Shown in pieces: positions 63,831 through 64,000 of a DNA stretch of 64,000 nucleotides. Source of the DNA: Terrimonas sp. (GTDB taxonomy: Bacteria; Bacteroidota; Bacteroidia; Chitinophagales; Chitinophagaceae); contig NZ_QCZJ01000003.1 in the NCBI RefSeq assembly GCF_003075435.1, positions 1 to 64,000 on the forward strand, given 5' to 3'. Under the pieces are notes generated by a model. The model did no database searches, had not been told where the DNA came from, and saw only the letters and a list, made by a program, of their open reading frames with translations. The translations under genes and the position numbers were made by a program. How positions within the stretch are numbered: the first letter of the stretch is position 1; each line of letters begins with the position of its first letter.

Positions 63831-64000
63831 TTGATGAACTTAATCTGAAGTCAATAATTTTGAGTTGAAGATTTTTTTCTCCATTCCATTCATTTTCCTC
63901 GATGGTAAAAACAATATCAACCGGTTGCCTGTTAAGCAGCAGGGGCATTTTTCCAGCCAGGTTAAAACCTATACCGCTTATCATCACATTGTCCTGCTTT
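63814..64000 (-). CDS. recJ: RecJ single-strand exonuclease, C-terminal fragment
   Basis: Partial; 61 codons visible, stop TGA at 63814-63816. The visible end (SGIGFNLAGKMPLLL, then VDIVFTIEENEWNG and LQLKIIDFR) is the characteristic C-terminal OB-fold end of RecJ, a 5'-3' exonuclease in recombination and mismatch repair. The catalytic DHH region is beyond the window. It overlaps the methyltransferase start by 17 bases. Confidence 0.85.
   Translation of the reverse strand, partial: KQDNVMISGIGFNLAGKMPLLLNRQPVDIVFTIEENEWNGEKNLQLKIIDFRLSSSIEKMD

Noticed and set aside
1-64000. CRISPR array, tRNA or rRNA
   Set aside because: No regularly spaced direct repeats with unique spacers, and no cloverleaf or rRNA-like sequence was recognised by eye.

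Overview
The window looks like chromosomal DNA of a Bacteroidota bacterium, most likely of the Chitinophagaceae type. This is an inference from gene content and style. Several start regions carry the Bacteroidota -7 promoter element TAnnTTTG rather than sigma70 boxes, and Shine-Dalgarno sequences are scarce. The gene set includes a TonB receptor with a carboxypeptidase-like N-terminal domain, LytS/LytTR regulators, a MoxR/Bat (aerotolerance-type) operon, CbpA/CbpM, and FtsX/MacB-type permeases. No tRNA, rRNA or CRISPR array was seen.

Layout. 0-1.2 kb: the end of an IS5-like element that appears to have cut off the 3' end of a secreted glycosidase-like gene. 1.3-8.4 kb: a small unknown protein, uvrB, a secreted GH20-fold hydrolase, and a Gfo/Idh/MocA oxidoreductase with an HpaI-type aldolase. 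8.4-11.2 kb: the cbpA-cbpM chaperone pair and two unknown proteins. 11.6-18.3 kb: a Tat-exported Gfo/Idh/MocA oxidoreductase, a DbpA-like RNA helicase, an IPT/NHL lipoprotein and a large ABC permease. 18.3-20.7 kb: a YiaA-type membrane protein, a Crp/Fnr regulator, dodecin and a CYTH protein, with two strong palindromic elements between them. 20.8-32.9 kb: a TonB receptor, a W/Y/G-rich repeat protein, a diheme peroxidase, two paralogous small lipoproteins, a one-protein hybrid two-component regulator, and an MsbA-like exporter. 33-39.5 kb: a LytS/LytTR pair, the MoxR-DUF58-BatD-like-BatA operon and dtd. 39.5-45.2 kb: a secreted cyanophycinase-like peptidase, arfB, an MbnP/MbnH-like pair, SRPBCC and envelope proteins, and an EamA transporter. 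45.3-53.1 kb: purH, comEC, a PA14-containing GH3 glucosidase and a TolB-like propeller. 53.1-55.9 kb: the rplM-rpsI-rpsB-tsf operon with a promoter and folded leader. 56-64 kb: a membrane SRPBCC-GyrI fusion, a TPR-LytS kinase divergent from a Cys-rich lipoprotein and a membrane-anchored TPR-CHAT protein, a methyltransferase, and the 3' end of recJ.

The genes are mostly housekeeping plus scattered polysaccharide use and envelope signalling. The two most system-like groups are the overlapping MbnP/MbnH-like pair (41258-43059), which from family knowledge suggests a copper-binding protein whose tryptophan is oxidised by its partner diheme enzyme, and the 57.2-63.1 kb block, where a periplasmic TPR kinase faces a lipoprotein and a TPR-CHAT caspase-fold protein.

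The intergenic DNA is unusually rich in palindromes built from a few recurring vocabularies: ATTAAG words, GTAGTTTATGG words, AAGGTGTAAGG words, CACGAATGCA words, a TCGTGCNTCGGCATGAC foldback and a perfect 24-bp hairpin. These look like degenerate non-autonomous repeat families and are the least explained part of the window.
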